DNA of 44,095 bases from Salinicoccus carnicancri Crm (GTDB lineage Bacteria > Bacillota > Bacilli > Staphylococcales > Salinicoccaceae): contig NZ_ANAM01000004.1 in NCBI RefSeq assembly GCF_000330705.1, positions 1 through 44,095 of the forward strand. Reading direction: 5' to 3'. Made by a program: the position numbers and the translations under genes. Shown in pieces: positions 16,816 to 24,303 of this stretch (position 1 is the first letter of the stretch; each line of letters opens with the position of its first letter). The notes beneath the pieces are model-generated. The model had not been told where the DNA came from and searched no databases. It saw only the letters and a list, made by a program, of their open reading frames with translations.

Positions 16816-17727
16816 ATGAAGAGGATACTGGATTGTACGGCGTCGGATTTCAGGGCAATGAACGGACAGGATCTCAAGCAGGCGATCAGGGCGGGTGAAG
16901 GCAGGACAATGCTGTCGGAGAATATGGCGACGGTACCGCCGCTGTATCCGAATGTCACAAACTCCGAACTCGCTGCATCGTTCGGTGCGGATCTTTTACT
17001 GCTCAATATTTTTGATGTGTTCGATCCCGGGATATCAGGGCTGGAAGCGGGAGAAAAAGCTGTGGAAAAGGTCAAGCATCTCACCGGCCGGCCGGTGGGT
17101 GTGAATCTGGAGCCGGTTGATCTTGATGCGGAGAAGCTTGAGGACCTTGATATGCTTGAAACCGGCAGACAGGCGACAGAAGCTTCGCTCAAGGAAGCGA
17201 GAAAACTTGGATTCGATTTCATCTGTCTGACAGGCAATCCGAAAACAGGTGTGACAAATACTGAAATACTTGGGGCGATAAAGAAGGCCCGTGAAATATT
17301 TGGGGAGGCCGGCATGATCATCGCCGGTAAGATGCACGGTGCAGGTGTTGCGGGTGAAACCGGCGGGGGGATCATTATAGAAGAGGATATCTCGAAGTTC
17401 ATAGAAGCCGGTGCGGACGTCATCCTCATGCCGGCACCCGGAACTGTGCCCGGCATCACACTGGAGAAGACGGGGGAATACGTGAGACACGCCCATTCAA
17501 AAGGTGCACTCGTCATGCTGACAATCGGCACAAGCCAGGAAGGTTCGGACGAACAGACGATCAGGGAAATCGCACTGGGCGCCAAGATGGCGGGTGCCGA
17601 TATCCATCACATCGGTGACGCTGGATTCTATGGTATTGCTGTACTGGAGAACATCTTCACGTATTCGATCGCAATCCGGGGAAGAAGGCATACCTACGGG
17701 CGGATGGCAATATCGATCAACCGGTGA
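16816..17727 (+). CDS. TIM-barrel protein (DUF7916-like), function unknown
   Basis: A 303-residue protein that reads as a beta/alpha barrel: repeating strand-loop pieces such as 'GADLLLLNIFDVFDPGISG', 'RPVGVNLEPVD', 'GFDFICLTGNPKTGVTN', 'AGMIIAGKMHGAGVAGETG', 'GADVILMPAPGTVPGIT' and 'GADIHHIGDAGFYG'. I recall this family as one often labelled haloacid dehalogenase by propagation, but no HAD motif is present; DUF7916 is my best recollection of its name. AAAGGAG precedes the ATG at 16816. It is followed by a LacI regulator with its own promoter, so operon membership is unclear. Confidence 0.6.
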   Translation: MKRILDCTASDFRAMNGQDLKQAIRAGEGRTMLSENMATVPPLYPNVTNSELAASFGADLLLLNIFDVFDPGISGLEAGEKAVEKVKHLTGRPVGVNLEPVDLDAEKLEDLDMLETGRQATEASLKEARKLGFDFICLTGNPKTGVTNTEILGAIKKAREIFGEAGMIIAGKMHGAGVAGETGGGIIIEEDISKFIEAGADVILMPAPGTVPGITLEKTGEYVRHAHSKGALVMLTIGTSQEGSDEQTIREIALGAKMAGADIHHIGDAGFYGIAVLENIFTYSIAIRGRRHTYGRMAISINR

Positions 17728-17744
17728 AATTTAAGAATTTTATA

Positions 17745-17790
17745 TTGTGATGGGATGAAAATTGTGATAATATTATGGAAACGTTTCCAT
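17745..17790 (+). promoter_or_regulatory. LacI-family operator and promoter of the nucleoside regulator
   Basis: ATGGAAACGTTTCCAT (17775-17790) is a perfect 16-bp palindrome of the LacI/RbsR/CcpA type, directly after a promoter with TTGTGA (17745-17750), a 17-base spacer and TAATAT (17768-17773). Binding there would block transcription, so autorepression by the gene it precedes is likely. Confidence 0.75.
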
Positions 17791-17803
17791 CAAGGAGGGA
17801 GAA

Positions 17804-18751
17804 ATGACCACAATCAAGGATATCTCCAAACATGTCGGTGTTTCAGTATCAACAGTTTCCAGGGCACTCAACAGTTCGGGGTATGTCAGTCCCGAGGTTA
17901 AAAGAAAAGTCATGGCGGCGGCAGAAGAACTCGGGTATATCCCGAATGAGACGGCACGAACCCTGAATACCAGCATTTCAAAGGTTATCGGGGTGTTGGT
18001 TCCTGATATAACCAATCCCTTTTTCCCGAAAATAATCCGGGGAATTGAGGATGCTGCATTGGAAAAGGGCTACAGGATCATTATAGGTAATACGGACCAT
18101 GATGCTGAAAAAGAGAAGAAGTATGTTGAAATGTTCCATCAAAACAACTGTCTCGGAATCATTTCGGCTACGTGGAGCATAGATGGGCCGGGTGCCAATT
18201 CCAGGATACCGATTGTTCTGTTGGATAGAGTAGTGGATGACAGTATCTCGGTCCAGGCAGACCATTATAAAGGTGGCATGCTCCAGGCTGAGCATCTCAT
18301 TGATAGTGGAGCGACGAAAATTCTCCTGATACAGGGCCCTGATACTTATAGTTCCTTTGTTGACCGGTACAACGGTGCCCTTGGAACTTTGAAGCATAAT
18401 AATATCGAATTCAGTATTCTTGAATACGGTCCATCAGCGGATCCCATGGGAAATATTAATGACGGGATAATCAGGAAATACGATGGCTTCATCTGCCCCA
18501 ATGATCTGCTGGCCTACAGGCTTCTGAACTTCATGTACGAAAATGGAGTGGAGGTACCGGCAGAGGCAAGGGTGATCGGGTATGATGATCTGGAATTTTC
18601 CAAGTATGTCTATCCATCTTTGACTACCATCAGGCAGCCGGCTTATGAACTCGGGGAGAAAGCATTGAAAACATTACTGGAATATAAGGATGGCATAGTA
18701 ACAGATAAACGGAATTTTGATGTGCAGCTCATTAAAAGAAATTCGACGTAA
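17804..18751 (+). CDS. LacI family transcriptional regulator (RbsR-like)
   Basis: A 315-residue repressor. The N-terminal helix-turn-helix and hinge read 'TTIKDISKHVGVSVSTVSRA' and 'VMAAAEELGYIPNETARTL'. The periplasmic-binding-protein-like effector domain starts 'IGVLVPDITNPFFPKIIRGI' and ends 'ARVIGYDDLEFSKYVYPSLT'. It precedes a nucleoside transporter and a nucleoside hydrolase. Matching palindromes lie before it and before the transporter, so it probably represses both and responds to ribose, a nucleoside or a derivative. The ligand is inferred from context. Confidence 0.88.
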   Translation: MTTIKDISKHVGVSVSTVSRALNSSGYVSPEVKRKVMAAAEELGYIPNETARTLNTSISKVIGVLVPDITNPFFPKIIRGIEDAALEKGYRIIIGNTDHDAEKEKKYVEMFHQNNCLGIISATWSIDGPGANSRIPIVLLDRVVDDSISVQADHYKGGMLQAEHLIDSGATKILLIQGPDTYSSFVDRYNGALGTLKHNNIEFSILEYGPSADPMGNINDGIIRKYDGFICPNDLLAYRLLNFMYENGVEVPAEARVIGYDDLEFSKYVYPSLTTIRQPAYELGEKALKTLLEYKDGIVTDKRNFDVQLIKRNST

Positions 18752-18773
18752 CGGCAGATTTTTTTCGCAATTC

Positions 18774-18789
18774 ATGGAAACGTTCCCAC
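18774..18789. promoter_or_regulatory. second LacI-type operator before the nucleoside transporter
   Basis: ATGGAAACGTTCCCAC matches the palindrome at 17775 except at two positions in its right half. It lies 61 bases upstream of the transporter start. Confidence 0.7.
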
Positions 18790-18849
18790 ATAAATTTGTG
18801 AAATTCTGCTTTGCAAAGATAAAACAGTCAAATTGAAAGAGGGGATAAA

Positions 18850-20088
18850 ATGATTTCAATATTATGGGGTGTAATGGGTTGCTCAGTATTGCTGGCAATA
18901 GTGTATCTCTTCAGTGAGAACAAAAAGGCAGTTAATTGGCAGACGTTTTTAATCGGGTTTTTACTGCAGGTAATACTGGGCTTCGTAGTTTTGAGATGGA
19001 GTGTCGGAGTCAGCATCATTGAGTTCCTGTCTGATGGTGTGAACGCAATAATGTCTGCAGGGCAGGAAGGGCTGACATTCGTGTTCGGAGAGCTCGCAGA
19101 TCCTGACAGGGAAGGTGGATCGATATTTGTAATCAACGTATTGGCAATCATGATCTTCTTGACTTCCCTGATTTCAATACTGTACCACTTTGGCATCATG
19201 CAGTTGTTCGTAAGGATCGTCGGGGGCTTCATTTCCAGGTTCATGAAAACCAGGGCTGTTGAATCAACTAATGCCGTGACCAACATGTTCCTGGGAATGA
19301 CACAATCCGCCATTTCGGTAAAACCGTATATTTCAAACATATCAAGGTCACAAGTATTTGCAATTATGGTAGGCGGGCTTGCGTCAGTTTCCGGAGCTGT
19401 TCTGTTCGGGCTCGTGGCGCTGGGTATTCCTGTGGAATACTTGCTGTCAGCAGCAGTCATGTCTGCTCCGGCAGGGCTGATGGTTGCGAAGCTTATGATT
19501 CCGGAAACAGATGAAGCAGTCCAGGATGAATGGAAAGATATCGACCTTGCCCAATCATCTGCCGAGGGTGAAGATCCGACATTCATGGATGCTCTGATAA
19601 ATGGTTCGAGAGATGGTGTCACTCTGACCGTAAACTCTGCCATGGTGCTTATAGCAATCATTGGCCTGGTTGCCCTGGTGGATATCATTTTGGGCAGCAT
19701 TGGTGGCCTGGTCGGGTATTCAGAGCTGTCATTGAACCTGATTTTCGGGTATCTGTTTGCACCTGTGGCTTTTCTGATAGGTATACCATGGGATGAAGCG
19801 ATATTGGCAGGCGGCCTGCTGGGGGAAAAGGTGATATTGAATGAATTTGTGGCATTTACATCCTTTACAGAAGTAATCGATCAGTTCTCGGAGAAATCTG
19901 TAGCAATCCTGTCCTTTGCTTTGGCAGGATTCGCCAATATAGGCTCTGTTGGAATTGTCCTCGGCATCATGCTGGGAATCGCCCCGCGCCGTAATAAGGA
20001 AATCCAATCAATGGCGGGAAAATCGTTGTTTGCAGCCACAATAGCAAATCTTTTGAACGGTGCAATAATAGGTATGTTCTTCTTTTAA
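18850..20088 (+). CDS. concentrative nucleoside transporter (NupC/CNT family)
   Basis: A 412-residue membrane protein with the CNT layout: N-terminal helices, a core with 'VTNMFLGMTQSAISVKPYI', 'ALGIPVEYLLSAAVMSAPAG' and 'LGEKVILNEFVAFTSF', then 'SFALAGFANIGSVGIVLGIM'. These carry the nucleoside- and cation-binding motifs (G-x-T-E/Q, N-E-F). It imports nucleosides by H+ or Na+ symport. GAAAGAGGGG precedes the ATG. It lies between the LacI regulator and the nucleoside hydrolase and is preceded by an operator. Confidence 0.92.
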   Translation: MISILWGVMGCSVLLAIVYLFSENKKAVNWQTFLIGFLLQVILGFVVLRWSVGVSIIEFLSDGVNAIMSAGQEGLTFVFGELADPDREGGSIFVINVLAIMIFLTSLISILYHFGIMQLFVRIVGGFISRFMKTRAVESTNAVTNMFLGMTQSAISVKPYISNISRSQVFAIMVGGLASVSGAVLFGLVALGIPVEYLLSAAVMSAPAGLMVAKLMIPETDEAVQDEWKDIDLAQSSAEGEDPTFMDALINGSRDGVTLTVNSAMVLIAIIGLVALVDIILGSIGGLVGYSELSLNLIFGYLFAPVAFLIGIPWDEAILAGGLLGEKVILNEFVAFTSFTEVIDQFSEKSVAILSFALAGFANIGSVGIVLGIMLGIAPRRNKEIQSMAGKSLFAATIANLLNGAIIGMFFF

Positions 20089-20109
20089 TAAATCATAGGA
20101 GGTAATTGT

Positions 20110-21039
20110 ATGAAAAAAGTTATTTTGGATGTTGATACAGGAGTGGACGATGCACTGGCAATCATCTACGGCCTCGAGAGCGAAGTTCTGGAATTTCTGG
20201 GTATCACAACGGTAAATGGGAATGTTCCACTTGAGATGGTTAATAGGAACACTTTGAAAGTATTGCAGATGATGGGAAGGAAAGATATAAAAGTCTATTC
20301 AGGAGCACCGAATCCATTGGTAAGGGAAAGGGAACATGAATATAGTGTTCATGGAACCGATGGTATCGGCAATGCCCTGGATAATCTGGCTCTTGAAGAT
20401 GAAGTGCAGGATCAATTTGCCGCTGATTTTATAATCGAGAGTGCCAAAAAACACAAGAATGAGTTGACTCTGATTATGGTGGGACCATTGACCAACCTGG
20501 CACTGGCACTGAAAAAGGAACCAAGGCTATCAGAGTGGCTGGATGAAGTCATAGTGATGGGCGGTCTGGTGAGCCAGGCAGGTAAAGGGAACAAACTGCC
20601 GAACTCGGAGTTCAATATTTACGCGGATGCAGAAGCAGCCAAAATCGTCTTCCACAGTGGTGCTGAAGTGACTTTGGTCAGCCTGGATGTCACACACCAG
20701 ACATTTCTGACCATCGATCATATTGAGAAGTTGAAAGGCACGAAATATTACGAATTTGTAAAAAATGCAACCGGCGTTTTCAGGAAGTTCAGCATGCAAA
20801 GGTATAATATTGACGGCTGTGCCCTGCATGATCCGCTGACAGTCGGTTATGTAATCAACCGTGATTTCCTGGAAACCGGAAAATATTATGTAGACGTTGA
20901 GACTGTGAGTCCGTTAGGGTACGGACAGACTATATGTGATTTCAGAAATCTTTGGGGCAAAGAGCCAAACGTGAACATATGTCTCAATGTCGATGGTGAA
21001 GGTTTTGTGGAGCATTTTGTAGATACAGTTTCAAAATAA
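20110..21039 (+). CDS. inosine/uridine-type nucleoside hydrolase
   Basis: A 309-residue nucleoside N-ribohydrolase. The calcium-binding N-terminal motif is 'ILDVDTGVDDALAIIYGL', with further landmarks 'LGITTVNGNV', 'ELTLIMVGPLTNLALAL', 'VIVMGG', 'NSEFNIYADAEAAKIVF', 'VTLVSLDVTHQ' and 'ALHDPLTVGYVIN', where Asp is a metal ligand. It releases ribose and base from imported nucleosides. AGGAGG lies upstream and the gene starts 21 bases after the transporter, so they form one salvage operon under the LacI regulator. Confidence 0.92.
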   Translation: MKKVILDVDTGVDDALAIIYGLESEVLEFLGITTVNGNVPLEMVNRNTLKVLQMMGRKDIKVYSGAPNPLVREREHEYSVHGTDGIGNALDNLALEDEVQDQFAADFIIESAKKHKNELTLIMVGPLTNLALALKKEPRLSEWLDEVIVMGGLVSQAGKGNKLPNSEFNIYADAEAAKIVFHSGAEVTLVSLDVTHQTFLTIDHIEKLKGTKYYEFVKNATGVFRKFSMQRYNIDGCALHDPLTVGYVINRDFLETGKYYVDVETVSPLGYGQTICDFRNLWGKEPNVNICLNVDGEGFVEHFVDTVSK

Positions 21040-21082
21040 TCATTCATCATAAGTTTTTTGAAATAAAAATACGAGTTTTACA

Positions 21083-21121
21083 GTTAATCTTATGAATATC
21101 CGATGATATAATAAGATTAAC
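21083..21121. promoter_or_regulatory. inverted repeat spanning the promoter of the AEC transporter
   Basis: GTTAATCTTAT (21083-21093) and ATAAGATTAAC (21111-21121) form a perfect 11-bp inverted repeat with 17 bases between. The left arm covers a weak -35 (TTAATC, 21084-21089) and the right arm overlaps a perfect TATAAT (21107-21112), exactly 17 bases apart. This is the geometry of an operator that occludes a promoter. Confidence 0.65.
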
Positions 21122-21149
21122 TTATGATATAGGAAAGAGATGAAGTTTA

Positions 21150-22073
21150 TTGAGCTATATCAGCCTCGTATTTGTTGATGTCATCGTACCGATCCTCATT
21201 CTGCTGGGCGTTGGGGTGCTGCTTCAGAAAAAATTCCAGTTCAGACTGAGGCCGATTGCGAATCTGGTGACATATTGTTTCATGCCGGCAGCGGTATTCA
21301 TCAATATATACCACGCGGAAATTGACATATCACTTCTGGCACAGCTGTTCATTTATCTGGGACTGTTCATCACCATAATGATCATTGCAGGCAGTATCCT
21401 GTCAAAAATGCTGAACCTGGAAAAAGCGGAGCAGACGGTGCTCAAGAACAGCATTTCCCTGATGAACTCCGGAAATTACGGTCTGCCGGTCAGCCAGCTG
21501 GTCTTCAGCGCCCATCCGCTCGGCGTGTCTGTCCAGATCATCGTGCTGGTCGTCCAGAACCTGCTGACCTACACTTATGGTCTCTACAACCTGATTTCGA
21601 CTGCAAAATCTTTTGCGGACATTTTGCGGGAACTTTTGAAACTGCCGATCATCCACGCACTGTGGCTCGCAGCAGTGCTTAAAATATTCGATCTGCCGAT
21701 CCCGAATTTTGCACTGGTGCCGATCGAGCAGCTGGCAGGCGGCTTTGCCGCACTTGCCCTCATCCTTCTCGGCATGCAGCTTGAGAGCATACAAATCCGC
21801 ACGTTCCACAGGGTTATCGGCTGGGCATTGGCCGGCCGTCTGATACTCGGTCCGGCAGCCGCGCTCATCCTCATCTATATGCTCGGACTCGACGGTGTCA
21901 TCGCGCAGTCGCTGTTCATCGCAAGTGCATTTCCGACCTCAAGGAATACAGCCACGCTTGCATTGGAATATGATGTAGAGCCGGAACTCCATGCACAGAC
22001 TGTCCTTTACTCCACGCTGCTCAGCAGCATAACGGTGACATTCGTCATCTATCTCGCAATGCACCTGTTCTGA
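21150..22073 (+). CDS. AEC family transporter
   Basis: A 307-residue membrane protein of the auxin-efflux-carrier family with about ten helices in two inverted halves. The signature region is 'SISLMNSGNYGLPVSQLVF', and 'SAFPTSRNTATLALEYDVEP' is its counterpart in the second half. Bacterial members move organic acids such as malate or malonate, or other anions. The start is TTG, preceded by AGGAAAGAG. A strong inverted repeat lies over its promoter and a terminator follows. Substrate unknown. Confidence 0.88.
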   Translation: MSYISLVFVDVIVPILILLGVGVLLQKKFQFRLRPIANLVTYCFMPAAVFINIYHAEIDISLLAQLFIYLGLFITIMIIAGSILSKMLNLEKAEQTVLKNSISLMNSGNYGLPVSQLVFSAHPLGVSVQIIVLVVQNLLTYTYGLYNLISTAKSFADILRELLKLPIIHALWLAAVLKIFDLPIPNFALVPIEQLAGGFAALALILLGMQLESIQIRTFHRVIGWALAGRLILGPAAALILIYMLGLDGVIAQSLFIASAFPTSRNTATLALEYDVEPELHAQTVLYSTLLSSITVTFVIYLAMHLF

Positions 22074-22085
22074 TAACCATCTTGG

Positions 22086-22111
22086 CCCTCCCGGCATACC
22101 GGGAGGGTTTT
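22086..22111 (+). terminator. rho-independent terminator of the AEC gene
   Basis: CCCTCCCGG (22086-22094), loop CATA, CCGGGAGGG (22099-22107), then TTTTGT. It starts 12 bases past the AEC stop. Confidence 0.9.
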
Positions 22112-22190
22112 GTCATGAAAAATCATATTTAAAGACTTTTTCACGGCGGGTACACCGCCCAGTAAATTTCCGGAAAGAGCAGTTCAGGGT

Positions 22191-22217
22191 GCCGCTTCAG
22201 ACGAAGTGGCATTTTTT
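22191..22217 (+). terminator. orphan terminator upstream of the RidA gene
   Basis: GCCGCTTC (22191-22198), loop AGAC, GAAGTGGC (22203-22210) with one G-T pair, then ATTTTTT. No gene ends just upstream, since the AEC gene has its own terminator, so it marks the end of a short noncoding transcript or of a leader. Confidence 0.65.
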
Positions 22218-22337
22218 ATCGGGAACTTTAAGATTTTGATTGCTAAATGATAATATGCTGGAGTAATATAATCTTAAGTTTTCGATAGAGGGCCAGGGGA
22301 CTGGAAACTGATCATATGAGCGAAGGGGGAAAAACAG

Positions 22338-22769
22338 ATGAAAGACGTCGTAAAGTACCGGCCGGTACCGAAAGGACAATATGAACTTGCGACACGCTTT
22401 GGGAATATCATCTATACCGCAGGTATGACGCCGACGGTGGATGGCGTGCTTATAAAGAGGGGGAAGCTGATGGCCAGCCATTCCGAGGAGACATACAGGC
22501 TGATCGTGCAGCAGGCGACATGCAACGCCCTGTCCGTTGCAGAAGATGAATTGCAGAAAGGTGAAACCATCAGCCAGGTCATCAGCATGACAATATATAT
22601 CAATGCTGAAGAGCGGCTTCATGGTCATGCAAGGATCGCAGACTTCGCATCTGCATATCTGATGGAGGAACTTGGCCAAAGAGGCATCGGCAGCCGGACG
22701 ACGGTGGGTGTCAGTTCACTGCCCGGCGATTCGCCTGTTGAGGTGCAGCTGGTTGTCGGTGTGGGTTAG
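22338..22769 (+). CDS. RidA family protein
   Basis: A 143-residue YjgF/YER057c/UK114-type protein. Landmarks: 'NIIYTAGMTPTVDG', 'ISQVISMTIYINAEERLHGH', 'FASAYLMEELGQRGIGSRTT' and 'VGVSSLPGDSPVEVQLVVGV'. The Arg in 'GSRTTVGVSSLP' corresponds to the enamine-deaminating Arg of RidA. AAGGGGG precedes the ATG. True RidA removes reactive 2-aminoacrylate; several subfamilies exist and this longer form may differ in substrate. Monocistronic, convergent with the SIS gene. Confidence 0.85.
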   Translation: MKDVVKYRPVPKGQYELATRFGNIIYTAGMTPTVDGVLIKRGKLMASHSEETYRLIVQQATCNALSVAEDELQKGETISQVISMTIYINAEERLHGHARIADFASAYLMEELGQRGIGSRTTVGVSSLPGDSPVEVQLVVGVG

Positions 22770-22793
22770 AAGGCATGGGAAAAGCAGTTTAAT

Positions 22794-22825
22794 GGACCGC
22801 TGTGTAAACAGATACACAGCGGTCC
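22794..22825. terminator. bidirectional hairpin between RidA and the PTS operon
   Basis: GGACCGCTGTGT (22794-22805) pairs perfectly with ACACAGCGGTCC (22814-22825) around an 8-base loop. It lies between convergent stop codons and probably ends both transcripts. T runs are modest on both sides. Confidence 0.75.
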
Positions 22826-22834
22826 CGTATATTT

Positions 22835-23563
22835 CTAGAGTTGCACCCTGTTTTTATATTTTCCAATCAATTTCTGGTTATGAGCATCTGCCCCCTCCAT
22901 ATTCCCGCTCAGAAAAATCGGAGGTGTATAGCCGGATTCTGCCAGTAGAACAACCGACTCTGAAATTATGGCATTTAATATAGAAGCACCTGTAACTGTG
23001 GAACTGGGCGAAAATTTTTCTGATACTTGATGGTGGCTCATTATTGCATCACCGGCGGGGGAATGGTTGTCGATTACAAGGTCGGCAACATCATACAGAT
23101 GTTTCCCTGAAGGATGTCTCGAGGGCTGACTCGAGGAATATTCCTTTGAAGTGATGCCAATGACGGTTGCTCCGTATTTTCTGCCGTAAAGGGCAACGTC
23201 CACGGGAACAGGGTTTCTGCCTGATGTAGAGATGACAAACAGCAAGTCTCCGCGCCTTATATCCTGAGATTCCATAAATTTCACGGCATAATTTTCGCTT
23301 CTTTCCAATTGAGAAGATTTGAGTGCCCCTTCATGAAGCATGAGTGGTTCATGGAATATGGGATGGATGGGGACGAGGCCACCGGCACGGTAGTATACCT
23401 CTTCAGTAAGGATATGTGAGTGTCCGCAGCCAAAAAGATGAATGATCCCATTGTTCTTAATGCTATCTGCCATATATGAAGAAGCCTTTTTCATCTTCTC
23501 CGCCTCTGAATTTTCTACATTTTCGAGTATTCTTTTTATCTCATTGAAATAAGAGCTGATCAT
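22835..23563 (-). CDS. SIS domain sugar-phosphate protein (UPF0309 type)
   Basis: A 242-residue SIS-fold protein, probably an isomerase or deaminase/lyase-like enzyme acting on a phosphosugar. Sugar-phosphate-binding landmarks: 'GIIHLFGCGHSHILTEEVYY', 'DLLFVISTSGRNPVPVDVAL' (the Ser/Thr-rich phosphate loop), 'GATVIGITSKEYS' and 'TVTGASILNAIISESV'. It resembles the UPF0309 proteins. Its start overlaps the creatininase-family stop by ATGA, and AAGGGGG gives a good binding site. It is the last gene of the PTS operon, so its substrate should derive from the sugar phosphate made by the PTS. Confidence 0.83.
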   Translation of the reverse strand: MISSYFNEIKRILENVENSEAEKMKKASSYMADSIKNNGIIHLFGCGHSHILTEEVYYRAGGLVPIHPIFHEPLMLHEGALKSSQLERSENYAVKFMESQDIRRGDLLFVISTSGRNPVPVDVALYGRKYGATVIGITSKEYSSSQPSRHPSGKHLYDVADLVIDNHSPAGDAIMSHHQVSEKFSPSSTVTGASILNAIISESVVLLAESGYTPPIFLSGNMEGADAHNQKLIGKYKNRVQL

Positions 23564-24297
23564 TCCGCGGCCCCCTTGTTCTGAGTTAGTATATTCACCA
23601 TATTGTCCAGGACTTTTTCTAATATATACTCCCCTTTGCTGTCATCAGCCAGGGTGGCATCGCCAAGTACGGCTGACTCCGTGAACACTTCCCATGGTGT
23701 GGGAGTCACGTCAGCCTCCACCGAAATGTCAGGAATGTCCCTGAGGGCTTTATCCATGTCGACTTTATCGGGGGAGAGATGAAGCATATATGATGTTTCT
23801 ATTTCACACGCATGAAAATAGGTGCTGTGAGCAGCATTGTCCTCTCTGACTTCCTCTGCGTATTCCTTCATTCCAGGATAGAAGAAGTAGTACACTTTTA
23901 AATCCGGAATTTCATCAAAAAGTTTGCGGGCCGCCTCTTTCAAAGCGGTACTATTGCCCAGATGCCCATTCATCATTACGAATGATGAAAAGCCCTGATT
24001 GTGAATGCTGTGCCCGATATCATATAAAATACTGATCAAAGATTCGTTGCTTACACTTATGCTCCCCGGAAAGTTTCTCAGGCTCCATACCTGACCGTAT
24101 GGAAGCGTGGGCAGTACAAATGCATCCACTCTCTTTGCAAGTTTGCCGGCCATCTCTTCAGCCAGAATATTGTCAGTTGAGAGGGGGAGATGCGGGCCAT
24201 GTGCTTCCACAGCTCCGACAGGGAGTACTGCAATTTTCTTTTCTCTTATCTTGTCTGAAACCTCATATGAATTTTCAAATTCGAATTTCATGGTCAT
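23560..24297 (-). CDS. creatininase family protein
   Basis: A 245-residue metal-dependent hydrolase of the creatininase family. Metal-site motifs are present: 'AVLPVGAVEAHGPHLPLSTD' (Glu, His, His, Asp), 'FVMMNGHLGNSTALKEAARK' and 'HACEIETSYMLH' (His, Glu). Family members hydrolyse cyclic or linear amides (creatinine, formamidopyrimidines, MftE-type peptides). Its place between a lactonase-like gene and a SIS gene in a PTS operon suggests it opens an amide or lactone of an imported sugar derivative, which is inference. ATGs at 24297 and 24291 are both possible. Confidence 0.88.
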   Translation of the reverse strand: MTMKFEFENSYEVSDKIREKKIAVLPVGAVEAHGPHLPLSTDNILAEEMAGKLAKRVDAFVLPTLPYGQVWSLRNFPGSISVSNESLISILYDIGHSIHNQGFSSFVMMNGHLGNSTALKEAARKLFDEIPDLKVYYFFYPGMKEYAEEVREDNAAHSTYFHACEIETSYMLHLSPDKVDMDKALRDIPDISVEADVTPTPWEVFTESAVLGDATLADDSKGEYILEKVLDNMVNILTQNKGAAE

Positions 24298-24303
24298 CCA
24301 TCC

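Noticed and set aside
16767-17585. 272-codon minus-strand open frame
   Set aside because: Antisense to the barrel protein at 16816, Ser/Pro-rich, no start signal; a shadow frame.
16816-17727. haloacid dehalogenase hydrolase
   Set aside because: No DxD nucleophile motif or HAD motifs II-IV are visible; the strand-loop pattern is that of a TIM barrel.
18828-19700. 290-codon minus-strand open frame
   Set aside because: Antisense to the nucleoside transporter, Ser/Thr/Ile-rich without domain pattern; a shadow frame.
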